Shown piece after piece: positions 6,893-15,926 of a DNA stretch of 20,505 bases (positions within the stretch are counted from its first letter, which is position 1; each line of letters opens with the position of its first letter). Below the pieces are notes generated by a model, which saw only the letters and a list, made by a program, of their open reading frames with translations, did no database searches and was not told where the DNA came from. Both the position numbers and the translations under genes were made by a program. The stretch comes from Cryomorphaceae bacterium. GTDB taxonomy: Bacteria; Bacteroidota; Bacteroidia; Flavobacteriales; Schleiferiaceae. The stretch spans positions 1-20,505 of the forward strand of contig JAIUMB010000020.1 in assembly GCA_022565745.1 (NCBI GenBank), read 5' to 3'.

Positions 6893-8119
6893 ATGTTACA
6901 CACAACCAATAACAACCGCATGCTTACCGTAATCAAAAAATGTTTTTTTGGTTTTGCACTCATTGCTATGGTAGCCGCATGTGATATGTTTGGCCCCAAT
7001 GAACAAGTCATCATCAAGGGAAACATCGATGGAGCTGATGAAGTGATTGTGCTCAAAATGGACACCAACGACATCATGAGCAGCGATACCTTGGAGATTC
7101 ACAACGGATTTTTTCGCTTTAAAACCAAGATAGAAGAACCGGAGTTTTACGTATTGGAGTTTGCCAGCGGCATGCGTATTCCTTTGGTTGCCTATCCTGG
7201 GGACTTGATTACCATTGATGCAAATGCCTCTAATCCTTTGGGCCAGTATGAACTGGAAGGCAACAGCAGCTTGAAACTTCTGATGAAAATGAATACCTAT
7301 ATGATGGCGTCTTTTGCCTTGGTAGATAGCTTAGATGAGGTCATGACACGTGTGCGGGAGGAAAACCCCAATGAATTGATGCAGGTTCGTCAGCAACTGG
7401 ACATGGCTTACCAGCGACAAGTAAGCAAGCATAGGGAAAACTTACGCCAATTGCTGGAAGACAACACGGATGATCTCGCTGCTCTGTTTATTTTGCCTCA
7501 GCGTTTGGGACAAAGAGAATTGGTATCTATCGTCGATAACTACGATCTTTTTAAAGAATTGCTTAGCAATATGGAAGACGAATATCCTCGTTGTCGCCAC
7601 ACCATTTTCTTTAATTCACAGCTCAAGCGATATGAACGTGGCATGGATTTGCAAAAGCAACGTCAAAGCAACGCCGAACGCCTAAAAGAGGGGAATCCCA
7701 TTAAAGACATCGAAATGGCGGGTGCAGACGGCAACACCTATCGTCTAAGTGACTTAAAAGGCAAAGTGGTACTGCTCGACTTTTGGGCTGCTTGGTGTGG
7801 TCCTTGTCGCCGTGCCAATCCCGGCGTGGTAGATCTTTACAACCGCTTCAACGACCGAGGATTTACCGTGTTTAGCGTATCCATCGACGGGCTGCCTAAT
7901 CAGAAAAATGCTCGTGAGGAATGGCTTAAGGCCATTGATGATGACGGGTTGCGTTGGCCTTATCACGTGAGTGAAGTGAATGGCTGGAACTCTTCAGTGG
8001 TTACCGATTTTGCCATTGAAGGTATTCCGTTGACATTCTTAATCGACCGCGAAGGCATTATACGCGGCCGAAATCTTCACGGGAAAGCCTTGGAAGAGGC
8101 CATCGAATCCTTGCTATAA
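6893..8119 (+). CDS. Thioredoxin-fold (TlpA-like) lipoprotein with DUF4369-type N-terminal domain
   Basis: This is probably a periplasm-facing lipoprotein thiol-disulfide oxidoreductase. The signal peptide ends in a lipobox-like AMVAAC with C30 as the lipidated residue. A second ATG at 6920 gives a more typical signal peptide (MLTVIKKCFF, cysteine at 21) and may be the true start. Residues about 37-120 form a beta-rich domain with the DUF4369 pattern (IIKGNIDGAD near the start). Residues about 120-255 look helical. The C-terminal domain is thioredoxin/AhpC-TSA-like, with LKGKVVLLDFWA and the redox pair C302-G-P-C305, and a cis-proline region EGIPLTF. Family members act in disulfide exchange or cytochrome maturation; the substrate here is unknown. 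It lies 42 bases after gatB and abuts the helicase start. Confidence 0.9.
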   Translation: MLHTTNNNRMLTVIKKCFFGFALIAMVAACDMFGPNEQVIIKGNIDGADEVIVLKMDTNDIMSSDTLEIHNGFFRFKTKIEEPEFYVLEFASGMRIPLVAYPGDLITIDANASNPLGQYELEGNSSLKLLMKMNTYMMASFALVDSLDEVMTRVREENPNELMQVRQQLDMAYQRQVSKHRENLRQLLEDNTDDLAALFILPQRLGQRELVSIVDNYDLFKELLSNMEDEYPRCRHTIFFNSQLKRYERGMDLQKQRQSNAERLKEGNPIKDIEMAGADGNTYRLSDLKGKVVLLDFWAAWCGPCRRANPGVVDLYNRFNDRGFTVFSVSIDGLPNQKNAREEWLKAIDDDGLRWPYHVSEVNGWNSSVVTDFAIEGIPLTFLIDREGIIRGRNLHGKALEEAIESLL

Positions 8120-10507
8120 ATGATGCAGCCGGCATATGACTGGATGGCGTCTAAAGGCTGGCAACCCCAGCCGTTTCAACGCGCCACTTGGGAAGCATAT
8201 GCCAAAGGGAAGTCGGGATTGGTCAATGCACCAACCGGAAGCGGAAAAACCTACGCCCTGCTCTTACCCGCACTATTGCGAAAGCCCAAACCGACGGGAC
8301 TACATATCATATGGATTACCCCCATACGCGCACTGGCACGTGAAATTCAACAATCTGCTGAGCGCGCTATTGAAGGAATGAACCTGGCGTGGACGGTAGG
8401 TGTCCGCACCGGCGATACCTCCGCCAGCGAACGCGCCAAAATGCGCAAGAAGCCCCCCAACATCCTCATCACCACGCCGGAAAGTAGCCACCTGATATTG
8501 GCGCAAAAAAATCACCAACAATGGATGAAAGGCTGTCACACCATTGTGGTAGATGAATGGCACGAGTTGTTGGGCAGCAAACGAGGCGTGCAAATGGAGC
8601 TGGCACTCAATCGCTTTAAGGCCTATTTCCCTGAACTACAAGTGTGGGGCATCTCCGCCACCATTGGTAATCTTCAGCAAGCCTGTGAGGTTGTGGCCGG
8701 TAAAGAAGGGGTCTTGATACGCGCCAACATCAAAAAAAGCATCGACGTACGCTCCGTCCTACCCGATGAAATCGAAGTCCTCCCCTGGGCCGGTCACCTC
8801 GGCACCAAACTCATCACCAAAGTACTTCCCATCATTCACCAAAGCAAGACCACCTTGCTCTTTACCAATACCCGCGCTCAGGCGGAAATCTGGTATCAGC
8901 AGCTGCTCGAAGCCGACCCCTCATTGGCCGGTCGTATGGCCATGCACCACGGTTCCATCAGTCGGGATATACGCCACTGGGTAGAAGAGGCTTTATACCG
9001 TGGCGACATATCTGTGGTTATATGTACCTCAAGTTTAGATTTGGGCGTGGATTTTCGTCCGGTTGACACCATCATTCAAGTGGGAAGCCCAAAGGGCGTG
9101 AGTCGCTTTGTGCAACGCGCCGGGCGCAGTGGTCACCAACCCGATGCATTGAGTGTTATTCACTTTGTACCCACCCACAGTTTGGAATTGGTAGAAGCGG
9201 TGGCTTTGCGCGAGGCTGTTGCCGATGACATCCGTGAAGACCGTTTACCCTTGCGTAATGCTTGGGATGTATTGGTGCAGTACCTCGTGACGTTGGCCGT
9301 ATCCGATGGTTTTTATCCTAATGAGGTATTTGCCCAAGTGCAACTAACCCATGCATACGCGGGTATTACACCGGAAATGTTTGAGGCTTGCTTGGTGTTT
9401 ATTAGTCAAGGTGGTACTACATTGGGTGAATACGACGAGTTTCGCCGCGTGGAAATCAATGCTGAAGGTAAATATGTGGTCAACAGCAGAAAAACAGCCA
9501 TGCGTCACCGTATGAGTATTGGCACCATTGTAAGCGATGCCATGCTGCGGGTAAAGTTTGTCAAAGGCGGTCACATAGGCACCATAGAAGAGTGGTTTGT
9601 GGCCCGTCTAAAACCGGGTGACAGCTTTTGGTTTGCCGGACGAAGTTTGGAGCTGGTGCGGATTAAAAACATGGAGGTTCAGGTCAAACTGAGCAAATCC
9701 AAAAACGCCACCATCCCTTCCTGGATGGGTGGTCGAATGCCATTGAGTGCTAAAATGGGTGCGGCTTTACGCGAGCAAATGCAGCGGGTACACCAAGGCA
9801 TTCGCCCCGATGAGTTGGGCGCACTCAATCCGCTGTGGCACTTACAAGCCGAGCGCTCTCATCTTCCAGCAGAAAACGAACTTCTCATGGAGTATTTCCA
9901 AACCCGTGAAGGGTATCACTTGTGCTGTTATCCCTTTGAGGGGCGGAACATTCACGAGGGACTAGCGGCCATGTTGGCCCACCACTTGAGTATGGAACGC
10001 GGACAAACCTTTTCCATTGCCATGAATGACTATGGCTTTGAACTCCTAAGCGACCAAGAGATTCCCATTCAGGAGGTCTTGGAAACCCTTGTCTTTGAGC
10101 GAATGGATGTGAGCAGCGATTTGGAAGCGGGCATCAATGCCGGAGAAATGGCCCGTCGCACCTTTCGCGATATCGCTGCCATATCCGGATTGGTCTTTCA
10201 GGGATACCCCGGTAAACCCGTAAAAGACCGACATCTACAGGCCTCATCAGGTTTGTTATTTGGTGTGTTACAAGAATACGAACCCGAGCATTTTTTGTTG
10301 AAGCAGGCTTATCGCGAAGTTTACGACAATTACATGGAATCGGAGCGTATGCAGCAAGTGGTGGCTCGTTTACGCACCCTAGAAGTGGTGCTTACCCACC
10401 CAGAAAAACCCACGCCTTTTGCCTTTCCCATTATGGTAGATCGACTAAGAGAGCGCGTAAGCACAGAATCTTTAGAGGCGCGCATAAAACGCATGCAACT
10501 ATCTTAG
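8120..10507 (+). CDS. Lhr-like DExH-box DNA helicase, ligase-associated type
   Basis: This is a superfamily 2 helicase, probably translocating on DNA in repair. The 795 residues have helicase motifs in order: the Q-like region and Walker A APTGSGKT at 37-44, DEWH at 145-148 (motif II), SATIGN at 179-184 (motif III), and QRAGRSGH at 332-339 (motif VI). A long C-terminal region follows, as in Lhr-type proteins. The size and the DEWH box fit the ligase-associated DNA-damage-response helicase, which in many bacteria sits with an ATP-dependent DNA ligase, a metallo-exonuclease and a phosphoesterase. None of those partners is next to it here. The ATG immediately follows the TAA of the lipoprotein gene, so translation is probably coupled. 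The next gene is convergent, with only 27 bases between, and no strong terminator is visible. Confidence 0.9.
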   Translation: MMQPAYDWMASKGWQPQPFQRATWEAYAKGKSGLVNAPTGSGKTYALLLPALLRKPKPTGLHIIWITPIRALAREIQQSAERAIEGMNLAWTVGVRTGDTSASERAKMRKKPPNILITTPESSHLILAQKNHQQWMKGCHTIVVDEWHELLGSKRGVQMELALNRFKAYFPELQVWGISATIGNLQQACEVVAGKEGVLIRANIKKSIDVRSVLPDEIEVLPWAGHLGTKLITKVLPIIHQSKTTLLFTNTRAQAEIWYQQLLEADPSLAGRMAMHHGSISRDIRHWVEEALYRGDISVVICTSSLDLGVDFRPVDTIIQVGSPKGVSRFVQRAGRSGHQPDALSVIHFVPTHSLELVEAVALREAVADDIREDRLPLRNAWDVLVQYLVTLAVSDGFYPNEVFAQVQLTHAYAGITPEMFEACLVFISQGGTTLGEYDEFRRVEINAEGKYVVNSRKTAMRHRMSIGTIVSDAMLRVKFVKGGHIGTIEEWFVARLKPGDSFWFAGRSLELVRIKNMEVQVKLSKSKNATIPSWMGGRMPLSAKMGAALREQMQRVHQGIRPDELGALNPLWHLQAERSHLPAENELLMEYFQTREGYHLCCYPFEGRNIHEGLAAMLAHHLSMERGQTFSIAMNDYGFELLSDQEIPIQEVLETLVFERMDVSSDLEAGINAGEMARRTFRDIAAISGLVFQGYPGKPVKDRHLQASSGLLFGVLQEYEPEHFLLKQAYREVYDNYMESERMQQVVARLRTLEVVLTHPEKPTPFAFPIMVDRLRERVSTESLEARIKRMQLS

Positions 10508-10534
10508 AGGGTAGAAGCTTTTACTCACCAAGTT

Positions 10535-11275
10535 TTAACGAATCCCATTTGATGGCATATAGAACTTGAACAACAAACCCATCGACAAAAACGAAGGATT
10601 AAAATCCCCTTCTAAATTCCAAAAGCTTTGGTTTACACTGACGAAAGGCACCATCTGTGAACGACTTCCTAGTTTCCTGGCGTATTCAAATCGTGCTGTA
10701 GCGTTAAGAGTTATTATATTTTCAGTACGCAACATCATTGAGCCAAGATAAAATGCATGACTGTGTTTTTTTGCGCGATTGTGTTTATAGCCAATCGCTA
10801 AAGTATAAGCCGTTACAAAAATAGATTCCTGAAATAAATTGTTGTTTTCGGAAAAAGATACGCCTGTCGACATTTCACCTAAAAAGGAATACTTTAAATC
10901 TTTACCAAAATCATAGCTATTTCCTAAAGTAAGTCCTGGCATAAATGACTGAAGTTCAGGCATTAAAGGAGAAAAAGCTGACAACCCTAGGTAATAACCA
11001 TAACGAGACTCTCTTAAATCCACAAATGCTTTTACTTTCTTTTCTACCTCGGATTCGTGAATGCGGATGGTTTCTTGGCTAATGGTACGCACATCGTATG
11101 TTTGACCCGGCACCATTCTAATCACACGCCCGCGAATGGTTTCGCCGTTATTTAAAGTAAACTCTGAAATGAGCATACTTTTGGCATCGGGGACAAATGT
11201 ATTTTGTGCATTTAACATCCATGTAAAAAAGCAACATACAAGTAAGATTGAATATTTATGATTGGTCGTACGCAT
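10535..11275 (-). CDS. Exported protein, probable outer-membrane beta-barrel with small N-terminal beta domain (second of pair)
   Basis: The function is unknown. The 246-residue protein starts with a signal peptide (basic N-terminus, hydrophobic stretch, probable cleavage after LNAQ or at NA-Q near residue 24). Residues about 35-80 form a compact beta domain with NNGETIRGRVI and a following basic and hydrophobic alternation, a layout common in exported proteins of Bacteroidota (a NG-x-x-x-RG segment, then paired strands). The rest, from about residue 90, alternates polar and hydrophobic residues with many aromatics and ends in LLFKFYMP, suggesting an eight- to ten-strand barrel. Its ATG overlaps the stop of the preceding gene by one base (TAATG), so translation is coupled. 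It resembles that gene in plan, suggesting duplication, but sequence identity is low. Confidence 0.75.
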   Translation of the reverse strand: MRTTNHKYSILLVCCFFTWMLNAQNTFVPDAKSMLISEFTLNNGETIRGRVIRMVPGQTYDVRTISQETIRIHESEVEKKVKAFVDLRESRYGYYLGLSAFSPLMPELQSFMPGLTLGNSYDFGKDLKYSFLGEMSTGVSFSENNNLFQESIFVTAYTLAIGYKHNRAKKHSHAFYLGSMMLRTENIITLNATARFEYARKLGSRSQMVPFVSVNQSFWNLEGDFNPSFLSMGLLFKFYMPSNGIR

Positions 11276-12117
11276 TAGTATAAAAGTTGTTGATTATACA
11301 AAGGACCTAAGGCTGGAATACCACTGTAAAACCTAAACGCCACGCCAAAAATCAAATGGTTGAATTCAGGCGTTTGAGTAAAGTACTGGAAGCGTGTAAA
11401 CAAAGACACTCCAGTGCTGCTTGTCATGGGAAATTCATAGTCAAAAGTGGGACTAAATATGACTTGTAAAATAGGATCGTAATTGGAAAACATATCAGGC
11501 TCTCTATAATCGTAAAAACCCGAACTAAAATCAACGTTTAAGGCAAGGGTTTGAATGTGTGATTCTCCTCGGTTAAATCGATAACCGGCCCCCATACCAA
11601 AGGCAAAAAAGATATCCCTCCCGTTGTATAATTCATCTGCAAACAGCCCGGTGATTGAGCCATTAAAAGTAAACAGCACATCATACGGCAACTCTATCCC
11701 CAAAGCGCCGGAAACGCCTGGAGCAAATCCAATACTATTTTTAGAAGCATAACCTGCAGTTAGGCCAATTTCGCTAAAGACGTTTAAGTCACGACGATCA
11801 CCCGCGGCCCAGGCCAATTGTCTTACGCTGTTGGCAGGAATGTGGATGGGTTTGCGTCTCCTTACCTGAATAATAAAATCACTTGATTCATCTGCCCTTG
11901 GGCCGTCTAAGAGTCTGCCTCGATAAATCTTTCCGTCTTTGGTAACGATTTCGGTCACCAACAACGGTTGCATAATGTCTATATGTACTTGGTTGTTGTC
12001 TATGAAAATACTATTGGTGTCTTCTGTAAAATCAAATTGAGCGTGAAGATCAACACTGAGAAAAAAAATTAAAATCACCGTCAAAAACCGATAATAATTG
12101 TGTAGTGGTTGCCTCAT
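11275..12117 (-). CDS. Exported protein, probable outer-membrane beta-barrel with small N-terminal beta domain (first of pair)
   Basis: The function is unknown. The 280-residue protein has a signal peptide (hydrophobic span about residues 10-24, probable cleavage at LHAQ). A short linker precedes a beta domain at about residues 50-105 that contains KDGKIYRGRLL and ends near IHIPANSVRQL; it aligns by eye with the same domain of the downstream gene. From about residue 110 the chain has repeated amphipathic strands with aromatic girdle residues (for example FFAFGMGAGYRF and HLIFGVAFRFYSG near the end), fitting an outer-membrane barrel. It is the first gene of a two-gene unit, with a candidate promoter at 12169. 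The pair might be a paired receptor or sensor, but nothing in the sequence shows a ligand. Confidence 0.75.
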   Translation of the reverse strand: MRQPLHNYYRFLTVILIFFLSVDLHAQFDFTEDTNSIFIDNNQVHIDIMQPLLVTEIVTKDGKIYRGRLLDGPRADESSDFIIQVRRRKPIHIPANSVRQLAWAAGDRRDLNVFSEIGLTAGYASKNSIGFAPGVSGALGIELPYDVLFTFNGSITGLFADELYNGRDIFFAFGMGAGYRFNRGESHIQTLALNVDFSSGFYDYREPDMFSNYDPILQVIFSPTFDYEFPMTSSTGVSLFTRFQYFTQTPEFNHLIFGVAFRFYSGIPALGPLYNQQLLY

Positions 12118-12168
12118 TTTATCCTATTTTAGCTAACTGATACGAAGTTTATATTGATAAACATTCAC

Positions 12169-12176
12169 CAAATATA
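12169..12176 (-). promoter_or_regulatory. Candidate -7 promoter element for the exported pair
   Basis: On the - strand this reads tatatttg, an exact TAnnTTTG match, 52 bases before the start codon at 12117. No exact TTG is at the usual -33 spacing; a T-run is there instead. A small inverted repeat, gtttat/ataaac (12147-12162), lies between it and the gene and would form a weak hairpin in the leader. Confidence 0.45.
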
Positions 12177-12247
12177 CAATTGAAACCATAAAAAACTGGT
12201 TTTATTTGATGACAAATTGATTTTTTGCAAGTACAAAACCACATGAA

Positions 12248-12790
12248 ATGAAGGCGAAATTATTGATGTTCACATTACTTATAACCACTTCCATTATGGC
12301 ACAACAATACAATCAACAGCAAACCGTGGCACAGTATGTTCAATATACCGTTTGGGCCAATGAGCAATTGATACAGTGGTTAGAAACATGTGATAAAGAC
12401 GTATGGACAAAAGAGCTATCTTCCAGTTTTAATTCCATTGCTGCCACGAGCAGACATCTGTGGAACGCAGAATTTGGATGGCTCACAACCTTGAAAAAGA
12501 AACCCTGGGACAACGTACCTGATGGAATGAGCAAAGACGGTATTCTTAACGGTTGGCGACAAACCTCTCAAGACTTTGCGTCTTATGCGCTGAACTTACT
12601 TGAAGAAGAAAAGGAAGGTGTTCGCCTGCTGGGTGATGACGAAGTACGGATTGAAGATATTCTTTTGCACGTGTGTAATCACGCCACTTATCATCGAGGT
12701 CAACTCATTACTTTAGGTCGACAAGTGGGGTTGAGCAAACCGCCGAGAACAGACTATATATACTACATCCGATCGGTGAGAAATCAGTAA
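12248..12790 (+). CDS. DinB-fold protein with signal peptide
   Basis: This is a predicted member of the DinB/YfiT-like four-helix metalloprotein family, whose members are often thiol transferases or metal-dependent enzymes of unknown substrate. The 180-residue length fits one domain. The putative metal triad is H70 (in TSRHLWNAE), H145 and H149 (in NHATYHRGQ). What is unusual is the N-terminus: a basic start, a hydrophobic stretch at about residues 5-17 and SIMAQQ suggest a signal peptide cleaved after A18, so the protein is probably periplasmic. The ATG at 12248 overlaps a two-codon frame (ATG AAA TGA, starting at 12243). It is divergent from the exported barrel pair and convergent with rodA. 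The substrate is unknown. Confidence 0.85.
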   Translation: MKAKLLMFTLLITTSIMAQQYNQQQTVAQYVQYTVWANEQLIQWLETCDKDVWTKELSSSFNSIAATSRHLWNAEFGWLTTLKKKPWDNVPDGMSKDGILNGWRQTSQDFASYALNLLEEEKEGVRLLGDDEVRIEDILLHVCNHATYHRGQLITLGRQVGLSKPPRTDYIYYIRSVRNQ

Positions 12791-12825
12791 TTGTTTTGGG
12801 GTAAAAAGGTCTGCTGAGGTCTTTT

Positions 12826-14073
12826 CTACCAAACATCTTTTCTATGGGCGTCCATTTTCACAAACACAAAGAGCAAAATGGTAAACGCCCATAGTGAAGA
12901 ACCGCCGTAACTGATAAATGGCAAAGGAATGCCCACCACGGGAAATAAGCCCATGGCCATGGCTATATTAATGGTAAAGTGGAAGAATAAGATTGAGGCC
13001 ACAGAATACCCATAGATTCGGTACATGGCAATCTTCTGCCGTTCGGCCATTATGAGCAATCGAATGATAAAGGCCGCAAACAATACCAGCAAAAGAATGC
13101 TTCCTACAAATCCCCATTCTTCGCCGATGGTGCAAAAAATAAAGTCGGTGTGTTGCTCGGGAACAAAGTTAAATTTTGTTTGTGTGCCTTGTAAATAACC
13201 CTTGCCAAACAATCCACCAGACCCAATGGCTATTTGTGCTTGATGTATGTTGTAGCCAACACCTTGCGGGTCGTGTTCCAAGCCCAACATAATGTTGATT
13301 CTATTCCTATGGCGGTCTTCAAGTAAATTGTTAAACGTAAAATCAACACTTTGCACAAACCCCACCACCAAAATTAAAACGCCAAGCCATTGCGCCCATC
13401 TGCCTTTTCTGTTTTTATACATCAAAAGCAAAAAAGGCATCGCTAATACGATGGACAATATATGCGTATTAAACAAGAGGCTGAAGACAAATAAAACGCC
13501 CAGAGTAACCCCGAGAAAAATCCAAATAGGCGACATGCCCTCACGGTGAAAAACAAAGACAAAAGCTGAAAAAACAATGGCTGAACCTAAATCAGGTTGA
13601 GGGAGAATAACCAGTGCGGGAAGAAAAATTATGCCGAGAGCCGTAAAACGTTGACGAATTTTTTTCCATTGAAAATCAATAGCGCCCATATACTTTGCCA
13701 GTGCCATAGCAGTAGCAACTTTAGCAAATTCACCCGGTTGAATGGCTAAGCTTCCAATGGTGAACCAAGAGCGCGCACCAGAAATTTTTTGGCCAAACAA
13801 CAACACTGCAATTAACGATAAAATAGATAAGGCATAGACTGGCCAAGGCAAAAGGGTGTACAAGCGAATATCCAGAACCAAAATGATGAGAATAAGGACA
13901 ATGGCGCCAATAATAAACACCAATTGTCGACCATGATTTTGATTCATATCAAAATAGCCGGTATACGCCTCAGAAAACGTGGCGGAGTAAATGTTCATCC
14001 ACCCAATTACTAACAGGGCGAAATACATCACCACAACCGGCCAATCGATATGGAATCCTCCGCGATTACTCAT
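12826..14073 (-). CDS. rodA: Rod shape-determining protein RodA (SEDS glycosyltransferase)
   Basis: RodA polymerises lipid II glycan strands during cell elongation, working with PBP2 and the MreBCD complex in the inner membrane. The 415-residue protein is polytopic with about ten spans. The SEDS family segment GIPLPFISYGGSS is near the C-terminus, and the conserved GEWGFVG stretch is in the large loop region (EQHTDFIFCTIGEEWGF). It is the last gene of the purH-mre cluster. Its start overlaps the end of mrdA by eight bases, so the two are probably translated together, which fits their known physical partnership. FtsW is the alternative SEDS member, but pairing with PBP2 and mre genes favours RodA. 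Confidence 0.96.
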   Translation of the reverse strand: MSNRGGFHIDWPVVVMYFALLVIGWMNIYSATFSEAYTGYFDMNQNHGRQLVFIIGAIVLILIILVLDIRLYTLLPWPVYALSILSLIAVLLFGQKISGARSWFTIGSLAIQPGEFAKVATAMALAKYMGAIDFQWKKIRQRFTALGIIFLPALVILPQPDLGSAIVFSAFVFVFHREGMSPIWIFLGVTLGVLFVFSLLFNTHILSIVLAMPFLLLMYKNRKGRWAQWLGVLILVVGFVQSVDFTFNNLLEDRHRNRINIMLGLEHDPQGVGYNIHQAQIAIGSGGLFGKGYLQGTQTKFNFVPEQHTDFIFCTIGEEWGFVGSILLLVLFAAFIIRLLIMAERQKIAMYRIYGYSVASILFFHFTINIAMAMGLFPVVGIPLPFISYGGSSLWAFTILLFVFVKMDAHRKDVW

Positions 14074-15922
14074 TATTCTTCTTAGCTTTTCTCTCGGCCA
14101 ATCTAATGGCTTGTTCGCGATACTCGTCTTCTAAAGACCCTTCCAGCATTCGCTTCTCCAACGCCTCTCTCTGCACCTCTCCAGTGAGGTATTTCTCCAT
14201 GATTAAGCTTGCGATAGGCGCTGCCCAGCGTGAACCCCAATATCCATTTTCCACAAACACCGCAATGGCAATCTGTGGGTTGTCTTTGGGGGCAAAAGCC
14301 ATAAATATGGAATGGTCTTGTCCGTGAGGGTTTTCTGCGGTTCCGGTTTTTCCACACATATCGATGCCTTCTACTTTAGCCAAACGCGCTGTGCCTTGCT
14401 GAAAAACCTCAAACATACCCGCTATAACATGCTCAAAATGTACGCTGTCTACCATTGTTCGTTTGGGTTGGGTAAAATGCGGATCTGTTATGGGTTGGTC
14501 GCCAATATGGGAAACAATATGCGGGGTAAAATAGTAACCCCTATTGGCTATAATGGCAGCGATATTCGCCAACTGAAGAGGCGTTGAAAGCAGCTCTCCT
14601 TGGCCTATTCCATTTGAGATGGTGGATACCGCCTTCCAGCGATGATTGTTATAGATTCGGTTGTAGTAACTGCTATCCGGCACATGACCTCGTCGCCCGG
14701 TTGGTAAGTCGTTGTTAAAAAACTCTCCCATACCAAAGCTGCGAACATAACTGCTCCAGCGTTCTAAGCCCTCTTGTGCCGTCGGGTATGAATCGACAAT
14801 TTTTTTATAGGTCTGACAGAAGTAGTTGTTACAACTTTTATAAATCCCCGTTTTGAGCGGAATGGGTGCAGATGTTCCACACTTACAACGCACAAAAAGT
14901 CGGCCGTACCTAAATCCGCCGCCGCAGCTGTAGTGACTATTAGGACTGATGGCCCCTTCTTGTAAACCTATAAGTGCATTGACAATTTTAAAAGGAGATC
15001 CGGGGGGATATTCGGCGAGTAGTGCCCTATCAAATAATGGCTTTTCGATAGAATCAGAGAAGAGTTGAAAATAGTTTTGATTGCGTTGTCGACCTACCAA
15101 AAGTGAAGGGTCATAAGTTGGACTGCTGGCCACCACCAATAATTCACCTGTAGAAGGCTCTATGGCGACTACCCCTCCACGCTTGTTGGTCATTAGCATT
15201 TCGGCATAGCGCTGCAAATCGATGTCTATGGTTGTGGTTAAATGTTCGCCCGGCGTGGGTAGAGTATCGTATATCCCCTCTTGAAACCTGCCTTTTTCTC
15301 GATTGTGAACATCTACAACTATTCGGCGCACGCCATCTTTGCCCCGTAATATTTGTTCATATGATTTTTCAATGCCAGCAACGCCGTAAAAATCTCCACG
15401 ACTATATCCTGGGTTGTTGCGAATAAACGTTTCCGAGACCTCACCGATAAATCCGGCAATGTTTGGAGCGCCTTCATAAAGATATTCTCTCAACAAGCGT
15501 CGTTGAAAGTAAAAGCCGGGAAAGAAAATGATATGCTCTTGTACCTCCACGTATTCCGAACGCATCATTTGCTTGATAACCACAGAAGGCTTTAGTCGAG
15601 AGTATGTGGTTGCTCGAAGGAGTTTTCGTTGTAACTCGTCCTTTTCGATCTTGAAAATCTGACAAAACGCAGCGGTATCTAAATCTCTAATCTGTGAAGG
15701 CACCACCATCAAATCATAAGCAGATTGATTGCCTACAACCAGACGGTTCTCTCGGTCGTATATGTGTCCTCGGGGGGCATAGTCTTTTATGCGGCGTATG
15801 ACATTGTTTTCAGCCGAAAGCTTAAGGTCCTCGTCTATGATCTGTAAATAGAAGAGTCGCGCCGAGAAAATCAACAACACGGCGAGGATAAATCCCGTTA
15901 ACAAAAAAAAGCGGCGATCCAT
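14066..15922 (-). CDS. mrdA: Penicillin-binding protein 2 (elongation transpeptidase)
   Basis: PBP2 cross-links peptidoglycan during rod elongation, anchored in the inner membrane with its catalytic domain in the periplasm. The 618 residues match class B PBPs. A single span at about residues 5-22 is followed by the dimerisation/pedestal domain and the transpeptidase domain. The active-site motifs are SPFK with S309 as nucleophile (in YPPGSPFK), SCN (in YKSCNNYF), and KTG (in CGKTGTAEN). The gene overlaps rodA by eight bases and follows mreD after four bases. The C-terminus ends in a charged, alternating K/E/R tail. Several cysteines lie between the first two motifs (in SCGGGF and RCKCGT), and their role is not evident. 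Confidence 0.96.
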   Translation of the reverse strand: MDRRFFLLTGFILAVLLIFSARLFYLQIIDEDLKLSAENNVIRRIKDYAPRGHIYDRENRLVVGNQSAYDLMVVPSQIRDLDTAAFCQIFKIEKDELQRKLLRATTYSRLKPSVVIKQMMRSEYVEVQEHIIFFPGFYFQRRLLREYLYEGAPNIAGFIGEVSETFIRNNPGYSRGDFYGVAGIEKSYEQILRGKDGVRRIVVDVHNREKGRFQEGIYDTLPTPGEHLTTTIDIDLQRYAEMLMTNKRGGVVAIEPSTGELLVVASSPTYDPSLLVGRQRNQNYFQLFSDSIEKPLFDRALLAEYPPGSPFKIVNALIGLQEGAISPNSHYSCGGGFRYGRLFVRCKCGTSAPIPLKTGIYKSCNNYFCQTYKKIVDSYPTAQEGLERWSSYVRSFGMGEFFNNDLPTGRRGHVPDSSYYNRIYNNHRWKAVSTISNGIGQGELLSTPLQLANIAAIIANRGYYFTPHIVSHIGDQPITDPHFTQPKRTMVDSVHFEHVIAGMFEVFQQGTARLAKVEGIDMCGKTGTAENPHGQDHSIFMAFAPKDNPQIAIAVFVENGYWGSRWAAPIASLIMEKYLTGEVQREALEKRMLEGSLEDEYREQAIRLAERKAKKNNE

Positions 15923-15926
15923 TCCG

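Noticed and set aside
10508..10534. Possible bidirectional terminator between the helicase and the exported protein gene
   Set aside because: The near-palindrome gtagaagcttttac (10512-10525) is short, has a mismatch and lacks a T-run on either side.
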